Shown: positions 35,540-45,508, numbered from the stretch's first letter. The stretch is DNA of 64,000 nt from Streptomyces sp. CBMA29 (GCF_014596445.1 NZ_MECL01000028.1:43466-107465); one strand, 5' to 3'. Program-made: numbers and translations. Notes: generated by a model from the sequence alone, not told the origin.

Positions 35540-36868
35540 ATGTCGGGTTCATCGTCGGACGGCACGCCGAGGCGCGCCATGGGGCGAAGGGCCCTGCTGA
35601 TCGGCGGCGCGGCCTCCGCGGCGGCGGCCGGCGCCGGATCCCTGACCTTCGCGGAGTCGGCGCGGGCGCGCCCCGGCGGCCCGGGGGTCGAGTGGGTCGG
35701 CAGTTGGGCCGGGGCCCCGAACGCCGCGCCGGCGGCGGCCGTCGTCCACCTGGAGAACCAGACGGTCCGGCACGTGCTGCGTCTGAGCCTCGGCGGCTCC
35801 GCGCTCCGGTTACGGCTGACGAACGAATTCGGTGAGAGCGCCGCGCACATCGGCGAGGTCCGGGTCGCCCGCCGGGCGGGAGCGCAAGGCACGGCGATCG
35901 TCCCGGCCACCGACCGCCGGGTGACGTTCGGCGGCAGCGGCTCCGTACTGATCCCGGCCGGGGCTCCGGCCGTCAGCGATCCGGTCGACCTGGCCCTTCC
36001 CGGCGGCGCCGACCTGGTGGTGAGCCTCTATCTGCCGGAGCGTACGGCAGCCACGAGCCTGCACGCGTACGCCCTCCAGAAGAACGCCGTGGCCGCGGGC
36101 AACGTCACCGCGGCGACGGCGGTCACGCCGACCGCCGAGCCGCAGGCGGTGTACTTCGTGTCCGGTGTCAGCGTCAGGGCCGGACGGCAGGCGTCCGCGA
36201 TCGTCGCGCTCGGGGACTCGATCACCGACGGCGGCAAGAGCACCGTCGGCGCCGATCTGCGCTGGCCGGACCAGCTCGCCGCGCGGCTGCGGTCGGCCCG
36301 CCCGGCCGCAGACCGCGCGGTGGTGAACGCGGGAATCTCCGGCAACCGCCTGCTGCACGACCCCAATCCGCCCGCGGGCGACCCGGCCGAGGCGTACGCG
36401 CTCAACTTTGGACCGAGCGCCCTGCGCCGCTTCGACCGCGACGTGCTCGCCCAGCCCGCGGCCGCGTACGTCATCACCCTGATCGGCGTGAACGACCTCG
36501 GCCACCCGGGCACCGTGGCGTCGCTGTCCGAGACGGTGACGGCCGAGCAACTGATCGCCGGGCACGGGCAGTTGGCGGCGCGCGCGCATGCCGCGGGCCT
36601 GACCGCCATCGGCGGCACGATCATGCCGTTCAAGGACGACGCCTTCGGCTTCTGGAGCCAGGCCAACGGCGAGAAACGGAACGCCGTCAACGACTGGATC
36701 CGCACCAGCGGCGTGTACGACGCCGTGATCGACTTCGCCCGCGTCACCGCCGACCCGGCCGACCCGGACAAGCTGGCCGCCGCGTACAGCAGCGGCGACG
36801 GCCTGCACCCCAACGACGCGGGCCACACCGCGATGGCCGCCGCCGTTCCGCTCGACCTGTTCCGCTGA
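35540..36868 (+). CDS. Tat-exported SGNH/GDSL hydrolase
   Basis: A 442-residue secreted esterase-type protein. GGGGAGG precedes ATG 35540. A twin-arginine signal (RRAMGRRALLIGGAASAAAAG) leads to an N-terminal beta domain of about 170 residues and the SGNH fold. Block I is IVALGDSITDGGKS (Ser nucleophile), block II NAGISGNRLLHD (Gly/Asn), block III LIGVNDLGHPG (Asn), block V GDGLHPNDAGH (Asp/His). Relatives deacetylate plant polysaccharides or act as lipases. Within a polysaccharide-degradation island, acetyl-esterase activity on pectin, xylan or glucomannan is plausible but not shown. Confidence 0.9.
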   Translation: MSGSSSDGTPRRAMGRRALLIGGAASAAAAGAGSLTFAESARARPGGPGVEWVGSWAGAPNAAPAAAVVHLENQTVRHVLRLSLGGSALRLRLTNEFGESAAHIGEVRVARRAGAQGTAIVPATDRRVTFGGSGSVLIPAGAPAVSDPVDLALPGGADLVVSLYLPERTAATSLHAYALQKNAVAAGNVTAATAVTPTAEPQAVYFVSGVSVRAGRQASAIVALGDSITDGGKSTVGADLRWPDQLAARLRSARPAADRAVVNAGISGNRLLHDPNPPAGDPAEAYALNFGPSALRRFDRDVLAQPAAAYVITLIGVNDLGHPGTVASLSETVTAEQLIAGHGQLAARAHAAGLTAIGGTIMPFKDDAFGFWSQANGEKRNAVNDWIRTSGVYDAVIDFARVTADPADPDKLAAAYSSGDGLHPNDAGHTAMAAAVPLDLFR

Positions 36869-36910
36869 GCCGTCGTCGTACGGCGCGGCGGACGGCGCGC
36901 AGCCCCGTAC

Positions 36911-36932
36911 TAATACGTATTATCCCTTGACT
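36911..36932 (+). promoter_or_regulatory. Perfect palindrome TAATACGTATTA plus TTGACT before PL8 gene
   Basis: The 12-bp perfect palindrome at 36911-36922 stands out in G+C-rich DNA. TTGACT (36927-36932) follows at once and could be a -35 box, placing the palindrome where an activator, or a repressor of an upstream promoter, would sit, about 115 bp before the lyase ATG. Confidence 0.6.
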
Positions 36933-37035
36933 TCCAGGAATCCGGAAGCCACGATCCCTCACGGCGCCGAGCGTCTCCCGATCGGCCGCGCCGCTCCCGC
37001 GGCCGATGTCCTCCCCCCAACCGTGAGGGTGCTCC

Positions 37036-39429
37036 ATGTCCGTTGATCACTCGTCCCGCGGCCTCACCCGTCGCTCCGCCCTGCTGGCCGGTGCCGCGCT
37101 GGCCCCCGCGTGGTTCCTCGGCACCGCCGGCGTCGCGCCCAGCCGGGCCGCCGCGGCGACGGCCTCGGACTTCGCGACGGTCCGCACCCAGTGGGGCAAC
37201 ACGCTGATCGGCAGCTACGACGCCTCCGACCAGGTGATCTCCGCCTACGCGCAGGCGATGGCCGACACGGCGAACGGCCTGTGGTCGACCCTGAACACCT
37301 CCACCTCCCGCACCTACCTGTGGGCGGACCTGAACAGCTCCACCGTCTCGGCCGTCCAGCGCGACGTGATCGGACGGCTGCGCCAACTCGCCCTCGCCTA
37401 CGCCTCGCCGGGCTCGTCGCTGTCGGGCAATGCGACGCTGCTGGCGGACCTGAAGTCCGCACTCGACTGGTTCCTCGCCCACAAGTACGGCGTCACCGCG
37501 CGGTACGACAACTGGTGGGACTTCGAGATCGGCATACCGCTGGCCCTCAACGACACCTGCGTCGCCCTGTACGACCACCTCTCGGCGAGCCAGGTCTCGA
37601 CCGCGATGGCCGCGATCACCCGCTACGCGCCCGACCCGACCAAGGTGAACGGCGGGACGGCCACCGGTGCCAACCTCAACTGGAACTGCGCCATCGCGAC
37701 CGTGCGCGGCGCGCTGAGCCAGGACGCGGCCGTCATCGACAGCGCCATGGCGGCGATCGCGCACCTCTTCCCGTACAGCACCAGCGGCGACGGCTTCTAC
37801 CCCGACGGCGGCTTCATCCAGCACTCGGTCTACGCCTACAACGGCTCCTACGGGGTGTCGCTGCTCCAGTACCTGACCTATCTGCTGGTCACCGTGCAGG
37901 GCACCCCGTGGGCGGCGACAACGGACCAGGTGCAGCGCGTCTACACCTGGACGCAGGCGAACTACCGGCCGTGGATCTACCGCGGGGCGTTCATGGACAT
38001 GGTGCGCGGCCGCGCGCTCTCCCGCTTCTACGAGACCGACCACCGTATCGGCCGCCTCACCACCGCCACCCTGCTCCAACTCGCCCGCGTCTTCCCGGCC
38101 GATCAGGCGCTCACCGTCCGGTCGCAGGCCAAGGGCTGGATCACCGCGGACACCTACCAGGACTTCTTCGCCTTCGACGCGGCGCCGCTCGAACAGGTGC
38201 GGATCTCGTCCGTCGCGCTCGGCCGGGCCGTCGTCGCCGACAGCGCCATCGCGACGGCGGCGGAGTCCACCACCTCCGTCGTGTCGACCTCGATGGCGCG
38301 GATCGTGCACCGGCGGCCCACCTTCGCGTTCGGCATCGCGATGGACAGCACGCGCATCAAGCCGTACGAGTCCGCGAACAAGGAGAATCTCCAGGGCTGG
38401 TACACCGGCGAGGGCGCCACGTACCTCTATCTGCCCACGCAGCCCGGTCACTGGGTGAACGGGTACTGGCCGGCCGCGGACAAGTACCGGCTGCCCGGGG
38501 TCACGCTCGACACCAAGACCCTCGCGCTCGGCACGAACCGCGGTTCGACCAACACCTGGGCGGGCGGCGCGCTGCTGGACGGGAACGTGGCCGCGGGGAT
38601 GGGGCTGTCGTTCGCCGTCCAGACCCTCAAGGGCCACAAGTCGTGGTTCTGCGTCGACGACGCCGTCATCTGCCTGGGCGCCGGGATCACCAGCGGCGAC
38701 GGCCATACGATCGAGTCGGTCATCGAGAACCGCAACACCGGCCCCAACGGGCAGGCGAACATCCACGTCGATGGCAACGTTGTCCTGTCGACGCCGAGCA
38801 ACACGCCGACCGTGGTCCAGCCGCGGTCGATCTTCGTGGACAACCTCGGCGGCTATGTCTTCCCGGTCGGCGGCCACGTCACCCTCCTGCGCCAGGACCG
38901 CACCGGCAAGTGGACCGACATGGACCACCGCGGCGTCTACGACGACACCACCGCGTACACCCGCAGGTTCATCACCATGTGGGTCGACCACGGCGTGAGC
39001 CCGACCGCGGGCAGCTACCGCTACATCCAACTGCCCGCCGCCACCTCGGCCCAGACCTCGGCGTTCGCCGCGTCGAACGACGTGACCGTCGCCTCGAACA
39101 CCGCCGCCGTGCAGGCCGTCAGCCGCTCCGGCTCCGGCGTGGCCATGGCCAACGTATGGCAGGCCGGAGCGCCCAAGGCCGCCGGAATCCAGGTCGACAG
39201 GACCGCCTCCGTCGTCACGCACCGGAAGAACGGAACGCTCAGCGTGGCCGTGAGCGACCCGACCCAGCAGCTCACCGGGTCGGTCGTCGTCACCGTCGAC
39301 GGCGCCGTCTCGGCCGCCACCTCCGTCGACCCCGGGGTGACCGTCCTCGCCACCACGCCCAACCTCCGCCTGTCGGTAGCGGTCGCGGGAGCGGTCGGAA
39401 AGACCTTCGTCGCACGATTCACCGTCTGA
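37036..39429 (+). CDS. Secreted PL8-family polysaccharide lyase
   Basis: A 797-residue exported lyase with Tat-like signal (RGLTRRSALLAGAALAPAWFLG). An alpha/alpha toroid (about 45-385) is followed by beta-sandwich domains, the PL8 layout of hyaluronate, chondroitin and xanthan lyases. Catalytic features visible are NWWDFEIGIPLALN (Asn region), DGGFIQHSVYAYNGSYG (His and Tyr) and RGRALSR (Arg). It cuts beside a uronic acid by beta-elimination and leaves a 4,5-unsaturated uronyl end. The next gene, 41 bp on, is a GH105-type hydrolase that removes such ends, so the two form one pathway. The exact polymer (hyaluronan, chondroitin, xanthan or plant glucuronan) is not predictable. Confidence 0.92.
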   Translation: MSVDHSSRGLTRRSALLAGAALAPAWFLGTAGVAPSRAAAATASDFATVRTQWGNTLIGSYDASDQVISAYAQAMADTANGLWSTLNTSTSRTYLWADLNSSTVSAVQRDVIGRLRQLALAYASPGSSLSGNATLLADLKSALDWFLAHKYGVTARYDNWWDFEIGIPLALNDTCVALYDHLSASQVSTAMAAITRYAPDPTKVNGGTATGANLNWNCAIATVRGALSQDAAVIDSAMAAIAHLFPYSTSGDGFYPDGGFIQHSVYAYNGSYGVSLLQYLTYLLVTVQGTPWAATTDQVQRVYTWTQANYRPWIYRGAFMDMVRGRALSRFYETDHRIGRLTTATLLQLARVFPADQALTVRSQAKGWITADTYQDFFAFDAAPLEQVRISSVALGRAVVADSAIATAAESTTSVVSTSMARIVHRRPTFAFGIAMDSTRIKPYESANKENLQGWYTGEGATYLYLPTQPGHWVNGYWPAADKYRLPGVTLDTKTLALGTNRGSTNTWAGGALLDGNVAAGMGLSFAVQTLKGHKSWFCVDDAVICLGAGITSGDGHTIESVIENRNTGPNGQANIHVDGNVVLSTPSNTPTVVQPRSIFVDNLGGYVFPVGGHVTLLRQDRTGKWTDMDHRGVYDDTTAYTRRFITMWVDHGVSPTAGSYRYIQLPAATSAQTSAFAASNDVTVASNTAAVQAVSRSGSGVAMANVWQAGAPKAAGIQVDRTASVVTHRKNGTLSVAVSDPTQQLTGSVVVTVDGAVSAATSVDPGVTVLATTPNLRLSVAVAGAVGKTFVARFTV

Positions 39430-39470
39430 CAGCCAGCGGCCCGTCGGCCCGCGAGATAAGGAAGTCGCAC

Positions 39471-41018
39471 ATGCGCATGAGGGCTTTAGCAGTGGTGATC
39501 GGCATGCTCGTCGCGAGTTACGGCGTGACGTCGGGCTCGGCGCACGCGGCGTCATCGCTCTACGAGGCGGAGAACGCCACCGTCTTCCACGGCACGGTGG
39601 ACCGCGACCACCTGGGATACACCGGGACCGGCTTCGTCAACACCGCCAACGAGGCGGGCGCCTACGTCGAGTTCAGCGTGAGCGCGCCGGCCGCGGGCGG
39701 CTTCGCGCTGGCCCTGCGCTACGCGAACGGGACGGGGGCGGGACGCGCCGGCACCGTCAGCGTCAACGGCACGGTGATCTCCACACCGGCCTTCGCCGCG
39801 ACCACGGACTGGAACACCTGGGCCGTCACCCGGATACCGGTGACGCTGCGGGCGGGAACCAACGCGATCCGCGTGACCGGCACCACGGCGGGCGGCCTGC
39901 CCAACCTCGACTCGCTGACCGTCTCCGACCCGCAGAGCACGGACTGGGCCAACGCGCTGGTCGACTCCACCATGCAGCGGTACACCCCGGCGACCGTCGG
40001 CGGCTGGAGCTACCCGGTCGCCCTCTACCTGATGGGGCAGTACCAGGTCGCCCAGCACACCGCGGACCCCGCGCGCCGGGCGGCCCTGATCGCGTACATC
40101 AAGGCGTGGGCCGACCGCTTCGTGGACGCCTCGGGGCACATCGACATCACCTTCAACAGCCTGGACAGCATGATGCCGGGACAGGTGATGATCGCCCTGT
40201 ACCGCGAGACCGGCGAGTCCAAGTACGGCCTGGCCGCCAAACAGATCCACGACCGGCTGCTCCCCGGCGCCGGATACCCGACCACGAGTGACGGCGGCTT
40301 CTGGCACGCCAACAGCGCCGACCGCGCCAACCAGCTCTGGTCCGACGGCACCTTCATGGCCGACCCGTTCATGGCGCAGTACGGCAAGTACATCGGCGAC
40401 AGCGCGCAGTCCTACGACATCGCGGCCAAGCAGCTCGTGGTCTACGCCAGCCATCTGCAACAGGCGAACGGGCTGCTGAAGCACGCCTACGACGCGTCCA
40501 GGACGGCGACCTGGTCCGACCCGAACAGCGGCCTGTCCTCCGAATACTGGTGCCGCGCCGTGGGCTGGTACGGCGTCGCCGCCACCGAGATCCTCGACCT
40601 GATCCCGGCCGACCACCCGCTGCGGGCCCAGTTGACCGCGACCGTACGCAATCTGGTGCGCGGCATCGCCGCCTACCAGGACCCGGCCAGCGGACGGTGG
40701 TTCCAGGTCGTGGACAAGGGGAGCAGCGCGGGGAACTGGACCGAGACGTCGTGCTCGGCGATGTTCACCCTGACCGCCGACGCGGCGATCAAGCGCGGAT
40801 ACGTCCCGGCCGCCACCTACCAGGCCACGGTGGACGCCGGAAAGCGCGGCGAATTGGACCGGATCTCGCTGCACAGCGACGGCCTGACGTATCTGACCTC
40901 GATCTCGGTCGGCACCAATGTCGGGGACTACGCGTACTACATCGCCCGCTCCCAGGCCACGAACGACTTCCACGGGCTGGGCGCCTTCCTCTACTTCTCC
41001 GAGGAGGTCAACGGCTGA
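39471..41018 (+). CDS. Secreted CBM35-GH105 unsaturated uronyl hydrolase
   Basis: A 515-residue exported enzyme. AAGGAAG lies 6 bp before ATG 39471. A signal peptide ending SAHAA is followed by a CBM35 domain (about 30-155; YEAENATVFHG, GYTGTGFVN, AYVEFSVSAPAAGGFALALRY) of the type that binds uronic acids. The alpha6/alpha6 barrel carries LWSDGTFMADPFMAQYG (catalytic Asp region), KHAYD, YWCRAVGWYG and GNWTETSCSAMF, typical of GH105/YteR. It hydrolyses the unsaturated uronyl residue produced by a lyase. Export is unusual for GH105, most of which are cytoplasmic, and implies that the lyase product is finished outside the cell. Confidence 0.88.
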   Translation: MRMRALAVVIGMLVASYGVTSGSAHAASSLYEAENATVFHGTVDRDHLGYTGTGFVNTANEAGAYVEFSVSAPAAGGFALALRYANGTGAGRAGTVSVNGTVISTPAFAATTDWNTWAVTRIPVTLRAGTNAIRVTGTTAGGLPNLDSLTVSDPQSTDWANALVDSTMQRYTPATVGGWSYPVALYLMGQYQVAQHTADPARRAALIAYIKAWADRFVDASGHIDITFNSLDSMMPGQVMIALYRETGESKYGLAAKQIHDRLLPGAGYPTTSDGGFWHANSADRANQLWSDGTFMADPFMAQYGKYIGDSAQSYDIAAKQLVVYASHLQQANGLLKHAYDASRTATWSDPNSGLSSEYWCRAVGWYGVAATEILDLIPADHPLRAQLTATVRNLVRGIAAYQDPASGRWFQVVDKGSSAGNWTETSCSAMFTLTADAAIKRGYVPAATYQATVDAGKRGELDRISLHSDGLTYLTSISVGTNVGDYAYYIARSQATNDFHGLGAFLYFSEEVNG

Positions 41019-41054
41019 GCCCGGATTCTGCGCGAGCAGGCCAACGGCAGACCT

Positions 41055-41080
41055 CCCCGCCCGCGAGCCCGCGGGCGGGG
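41055..41080. terminator. Bidirectional terminator, 11-bp stem
   Basis: CCCCGCCCGCG (41055-41065) pairs with CGCGGGCGGGG (41070-41080), loop AGCC, between the converging GH105 and GH38 genes. Confidence 0.85.
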
Positions 41081-41103
41081 GAGTGTCGGTCGAGCGCGGC
41101 CGG

Positions 41104-44100
41104 TCAGGGTTCCGTGATCACCAGCAGCGCCGCCGTGCCTCCGGCGGCGATCCGTACCCGGAGCGTGCCGTCCGGCCGCGGAGCGACCGGCTCGCCGTTC
41201 TCGCCGAGGTAGGAGCAGCGCAGCGCGGCGGTGTACGGCGCGGTCAGCGCCACGTCCGCTGTCACCGGTTCGTCGGCGAAGGACTGGAGGCGGATCAGGA
41301 ACGCGTCGGGCTCCTGGGGAAGCAGCCCCACCACCCGGACGTCCGGGTGGTCCACCGAGACGAGGGACGTCTCGGCCGTGTCACCGCCGACGGCGCCCGT
41401 GGCCCGTACCGCGAGCAGCGGGTGGCCGGGGTCGGAGGCGCGCATGCCCAGCGCCGACGCCGACGCCGGGTCACCGTATCGGCGCACCGCCACGCTGTAG
41501 CGGAAGGTCTGCTCGAAGGACTGCTGGCTGGGGAAGTTGGTGTCCCAGATGTTGTTGTGGACCCAGGAGTACAGCGTCCCCGGCTCCTGGCCGGGCACCG
41601 ACGGCGGGTAGGGCACGTACGGGACGGCGATGTTGCCGTGCTGGAGGAGCGGCGCGTCATGGGTGGCCCAGCCCACGGCGGTGTCGCCCTCCGCGAGCGT
41701 GACCCAGCGGCGGATCGCCCGCATGTGCAGCGCGGAACCGGGGATCAGCGGCAGGCCGGTGCCGACGGCGCCGCCGCTGGCCTCCATCCGGACCACCGGG
41801 GCGTCGAGCGCGAAGGGGAAGGCGAAGAAGGCGCTCTCCTTCGTCATGGTGGCGGGTTTCGCCAGATGGTTGGCGATGTCGAGCCGGGCGACGCCGTGCG
41901 GCAGTGTGACCGTGGTGCGGAGCCGGGCCGCGCCCGGCGGCACGCACTCGTACACCAGGGTCTCCGCCACCGCCGAGGAGGTGCGCTCCACCAGTACGGA
42001 CGCGGGTGCCACCTCGCGCCCGGCCAGCAGGTGCATGGAGTCGTCGGCGACGGTCTTGCTCGACTGGTGGTTGAAGCCGCCGGCCGTCGCGTACTGGTCG
42101 TAGACGTATCCGTTGAAGCCGAACACCGCGTCGTCCGCGACGAGTTCGGCGCCGGTGGCCTTGTCCACGACGGACGCGATACGGCTGCGGCGCAGATCGA
42201 CCCGGACGGCCAGGAAGTCGTTCTCCAGCACGGCGCTGTCCGGCACGGCGCTGTCCGCCACGTCATCCTCAACCGAAGCCGGTTCGGCCTCCGTGACGTC
42301 CAGCCGGACCGTACCCAGCGGCGGCACGTCCGCCACCGTCACGTGCAGATGGCGTCCGGCGGCCCGGTGCAGCGGATTGCTCTGCGGCTCGCAGACCACC
42401 GGCAGGTCGCGGCCGTCGCGGCCGTCCGTCACCCGGACCGGGCGGTCCAGCGGCAGCACGCTCTCCGGCAGGAAGAAGCGGACCATGTCGGTGCGCGTCC
42501 GGCCGCGGGTGTTGACGACATGGAAGCTGGCACGGACGCCCGCGCCCACCGGCAGCGCGGAACCGAGCCGGTGCCCGGCCCGCTCCAGCAGCGCGAGGGC
42601 CCCGTCATGGGCCCGCACGGCCTGCCCGTACTTCCAGTGCCACTGCCGTTCCCCGGACTGGTGCCCCCGGCAGCCGTACGTCCAGGGGTCGCCCGCGCCC
42701 CAGGTGTGCTCGTTGAACAGGGACGCCGCCCGGTAGACGTCGGCGGTGTCCGCGGCCGGGGCCGGTCCGCCCTCGGCGCCGCGCAGCCCGGCCAGCGCGT
42801 CCAGCGTCTGGGCGTCGGTGAGCGCGGACTGGGCGGCGCGGTTCATCGCCATCGGCGCCGCCCCGGAGCCGACCCCGTCCACCCACCAGTCCGACCAGTC
42901 GCCCTCGAACGTCTCCAGCCGGTCGCCCAGGCGGGCTTCGGCGTCGGCGAAGAAGTCCTCGTGCCGGGAGAGCCGCAGGTGGGGGTAGGCCCACGTCTCG
43001 TTCCAGCGCCGTACGGTCTCGGCGGCCACCAGCCGCGGCGGCCCGTTGTCGGCGAAGGTGCCCAGCACCCGCAGGTGCAGCAGGTCCCACGGATACGGGT
43101 CCGCCTCGTAAGGGGCGTCCAGGATCGGGTAGCCGGGGACGCCCTTGCCCTGGTGCGGCACCGGATGGGCGGCCAGCGCCGTCAGATACGCGGGGAAGAG
43201 GTCGTCGACGGCCGCCGCGGACTCGTCGAAGCCGATGATCGAGCCCTCCATGTACGCCAGCCCGTGCGGAGTGTCGGTCCGCCACACCAGCAGCGAGCGT
43301 TCGTCGGAGGCACGCCAGCGGAACAGCCGCGGCAGCCGCGCCCCGCCGACCAGGTGCGGGACGGCCCGCCCGGCCCAGTTGTGCGCCACCGACAGGCCGC
43401 GGACGCCGTGTTCGACGAGCGCGTCCTGGAGACCGACCACCTGGCCCGGCACGTCGGTCTGCATCGCGGTGGTGAGGGACACCCCGTGACGTTCCCGGAG
43501 GTCGACCGCGTCCCGCAGCAGCTCGTGCAGTTCGTCCACCGAGCAGGTCTCGCTGTGCAGGTTGAACGGCAGCGCGGTCAGCTCGATCCGGCCCTCGTGA
43601 ATCCGCCGGACGAATTCGGCGACCTGCCCCGGCGGCCGGTGCGCGGCCCAGTCGGTGAAGGTCGACAGGCCCTCCACCGACCAGCGGTAGCGCGCCGGTT
43701 CCGGCCAGTCGTCGGTGGCCCGGATCAGCTCAAGGCAGGTGTCGAGCGCCGCGCGGCCCTCGGCCAGCACGGTGCCCTGCGGGTCGGTGTAGCCGATGTC
43801 CAGGTGCGCGTGCTGCACCAGGTGCACGGTCCAGTGCCGCTGCGGGCGCAAGGTCAACGGCAGCGGCTCGGAAAGCCCGAGCCCCGGCAGGTCGAGCGTC
43901 GCGGACACCTCCGCGTCGACCTCCGGCACCAGCACCCGTACCGCGCCGGCAGGACCGTCGATCACCTCGCAGTCGACCGGGGCGCCGTCGGCGGACCGCA
44001 GCACCGCGTGGGTGAGAGGCGTCCGCGGGGCCGGATCGACGTCGACCCGGACCGACTGGGTCAGCCCGCCCGACGCGGCGCGCCGCAACAACGGCTCGGG

Positions 44101-44217
44101 GGACAGCCGGACCGTCGTCCCGCCGTGCTGGTGGACATGGGCGACGGCGCCGTCGCGCAGCGCGTCACGGGCGATGGTGGAGTCCCACCACGAGGGGCGG
44201 GTGTGACCTGAGGTCAT
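41104..44217 (-). CDS. GH38-family alpha-mannosidase (first copy)
   Basis: A 1037-residue cytoplasmic enzyme. The ATG at 44217 has AAGGAAG about 10 bp upstream; the longer frame runs into the GH76 gene. The catalytic domain starts near residue 125: HLVQHAHLDIGYTDPQGTV holds the zinc ligands (H-x-D), and MQTDVPGQVVG holds the likely nucleophile Asp. C-terminal beta domains carry GFNGYVYDQYATAGGFNHQSS and a metal-binding HLAKPATMTKE region. GH38 enzymes cleave alpha-mannosidic bonds. The motifs diverge from the second GH38 in this locus, so the two probably differ in linkage. It is the last gene of the minus-strand mannan operon. Confidence 0.88.
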   Translation of the reverse strand: MTSGHTRPSWWDSTIARDALRDGAVAHVHQHGGTTVRLSPEPLLRRAASGGLTQSVRVDVDPAPRTPLTHAVLRSADGAPVDCEVIDGPAGAVRVLVPEVDAEVSATLDLPGLGLSEPLPLTLRPQRHWTVHLVQHAHLDIGYTDPQGTVLAEGRAALDTCLELIRATDDWPEPARYRWSVEGLSTFTDWAAHRPPGQVAEFVRRIHEGRIELTALPFNLHSETCSVDELHELLRDAVDLRERHGVSLTTAMQTDVPGQVVGLQDALVEHGVRGLSVAHNWAGRAVPHLVGGARLPRLFRWRASDERSLLVWRTDTPHGLAYMEGSIIGFDESAAAVDDLFPAYLTALAAHPVPHQGKGVPGYPILDAPYEADPYPWDLLHLRVLGTFADNGPPRLVAAETVRRWNETWAYPHLRLSRHEDFFADAEARLGDRLETFEGDWSDWWVDGVGSGAAPMAMNRAAQSALTDAQTLDALAGLRGAEGGPAPAADTADVYRAASLFNEHTWGAGDPWTYGCRGHQSGERQWHWKYGQAVRAHDGALALLERAGHRLGSALPVGAGVRASFHVVNTRGRTRTDMVRFFLPESVLPLDRPVRVTDGRDGRDLPVVCEPQSNPLHRAAGRHLHVTVADVPPLGTVRLDVTEAEPASVEDDVADSAVPDSAVLENDFLAVRVDLRRSRIASVVDKATGAELVADDAVFGFNGYVYDQYATAGGFNHQSSKTVADDSMHLLAGREVAPASVLVERTSSAVAETLVYECVPPGAARLRTTVTLPHGVARLDIANHLAKPATMTKESAFFAFPFALDAPVVRMEASGGAVGTGLPLIPGSALHMRAIRRWVTLAEGDTAVGWATHDAPLLQHGNIAVPYVPYPPSVPGQEPGTLYSWVHNNIWDTNFPSQQSFEQTFRYSVAVRRYGDPASASALGMRASDPGHPLLAVRATGAVGGDTAETSLVSVDHPDVRVVGLLPQEPDAFLIRLQSFADEPVTADVALTAPYTAALRCSYLGENGEPVAPRPDGTLRVRIAAGGTAALLVITEP

Positions 44218-44288
44218 CGGATGCGTGCTTCCTTGGCGTGGGGTGTGCGGTGAGACGGGGACGGGGACGGGGGCGGGCGCGGTCGCCG

Positions 44289-45494
44289 TCAGGTGGTGCG
44301 GTCGTAGTCCCTGGGGTCCCACGCCAGCAGCGAGAAGAGCTGGACTGCGGCGGACTGGTTGAGCGTGGCGATTGGCTGCGCGGGGTCGGGGGCGCCGCCG
44401 TTGCTCGCCTGGAAGCGGAACAGCCCCGTTGCCGGGTCCCGGTTCTCCGCCCACAGCCGGTCGGCGTAGTCGCTGAGGACCTGGCGGTACCGCGGGTCGT
44501 GGCGCTGGGAGTCCAGCAGGAGCAGGTCCTGGAAGAGGAAGGAGTTGAAGATGGCCGGCTGGCTGTACAGCCGGTCGTCCGCGGTCCAGTAGGCGAGGGC
44601 GCCGTCGGCGTCGCGCACCGCCTCGTCGAGGTACGCGCGGCGGCCGGTCGCGCGGTACAGCTCGGTGGCGGTGCCGATCATCGCGCCCGAGTTGTACGTC
44701 CACAGCGTCGTGTTGACGGTGCCGTTGTCGTCCCGGTCGTTCTGGTAGAGGCCGGGGGACTGCCGGAGGCAGGTCCTGTTCCAGTCGTACGCCTTGCGCG
44801 CCCAGTCCAGATACGTCGGTTCCCTGGTGATCTGGTAGAGGCCGGCGGACAGTTGCGCGAACAGGCCGGTCACGTTCGCCGCCCTGATGGTGTTGGCGTC
44901 GGTCTCGACCCAGTGCATGCCGCCGGGGCAGGTCTTGGCGGGATCGTCGTCCCAGGCGCGGGTGTCGGTGGTGAACGCCGCGCGGGCCTTGGCCAGCATC
45001 GCCCGGTCGCCGTCGGCCCGGTACTGCGTGAGGAACGACAGGCCGACCACCGCGTTGTCGTCGAAGAACAGGTCTCCGCCGGTGCCCAGCGGGGCGGACG
45101 GGTAGGAGTCGTATCCGGGACGGGCCGGATCGGTGGCCGCGTACTGCGGGAGGGCGGCGAAACGGTCCGCGACGTCCGTGCTGTACCGGCCCGCGTTGTG
45201 CGGGATGTTCCGCAGATAGACCGTGGCCTGGGTGGCCTCGCGGAACTCCCACAGGTACGAGTAGGGGTTGCCGTCCGGCGCCGCCGGGGTGGTCTCCCGG
45301 TACAGCTTGTGGCCCGCGGGGCCGAGATAGAGGTCGCGCTGGAGCGCTTGGTAGCTCGCCTCGGCGCGTCCGGCCCAGTCGGTGGTGCGATGGCCCTCGG
45401 CGTGCGCGACGGGGGCGGCGAGTAGACCGGCCGCGGCGGTGGCCAGCGCGGTCAGCAGCAGACCGGCCCGGCGGGCGGTACGCGCTGTTGTCAT
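44289..45494 (-). CDS. Secreted GH76-family alpha-1,6-mannanase
   Basis: A 401-residue exported enzyme. GGGAG lies 8 bp before ATG 45494. A signal peptide (RRAGLLLTALATAAAGLLAAPVAHA) is followed by an alpha6/alpha6 barrel with the catalytic Asp-Asp pair in GGDLFFDDNAVVGLSFL and NTTLWTYNSGAMIGTATELYRATG (the family's YNxG motif). GH76 enzymes are endo-alpha-1,6-mannanases that cut the backbone of fungal mannan or mycobacterial-type mannans. It is encoded 14 bp after the MalG-type permease, so the importer and the surface enzyme are co-transcribed: the enzyme releases mannosides that the importer takes up. No CBM is attached. Confidence 0.9.
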   Translation of the reverse strand: MTTARTARRAGLLLTALATAAAGLLAAPVAHAEGHRTTDWAGRAEASYQALQRDLYLGPAGHKLYRETTPAAPDGNPYSYLWEFREATQATVYLRNIPHNAGRYSTDVADRFAALPQYAATDPARPGYDSYPSAPLGTGGDLFFDDNAVVGLSFLTQYRADGDRAMLAKARAAFTTDTRAWDDDPAKTCPGGMHWVETDANTIRAANVTGLFAQLSAGLYQITREPTYLDWARKAYDWNRTCLRQSPGLYQNDRDDNGTVNTTLWTYNSGAMIGTATELYRATGRRAYLDEAVRDADGALAYWTADDRLYSQPAIFNSFLFQDLLLLDSQRHDPRYRQVLSDYADRLWAENRDPATGLFRFQASNGGAPDPAQPIATLNQSAAVQLFSLLAWDPRDYDRTT

Positions 45495-45508
45495 GGCAGG
45501 ACTCCCTG

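Noticed and set aside
38772..38785. TGGCAACGTTGTCC inside the PL8 gene, 13/14 match to the GH2 operator
   Set aside because: It encodes conserved residues of the lyase and lies far from any promoter; one near-match in 64 kb can be chance.
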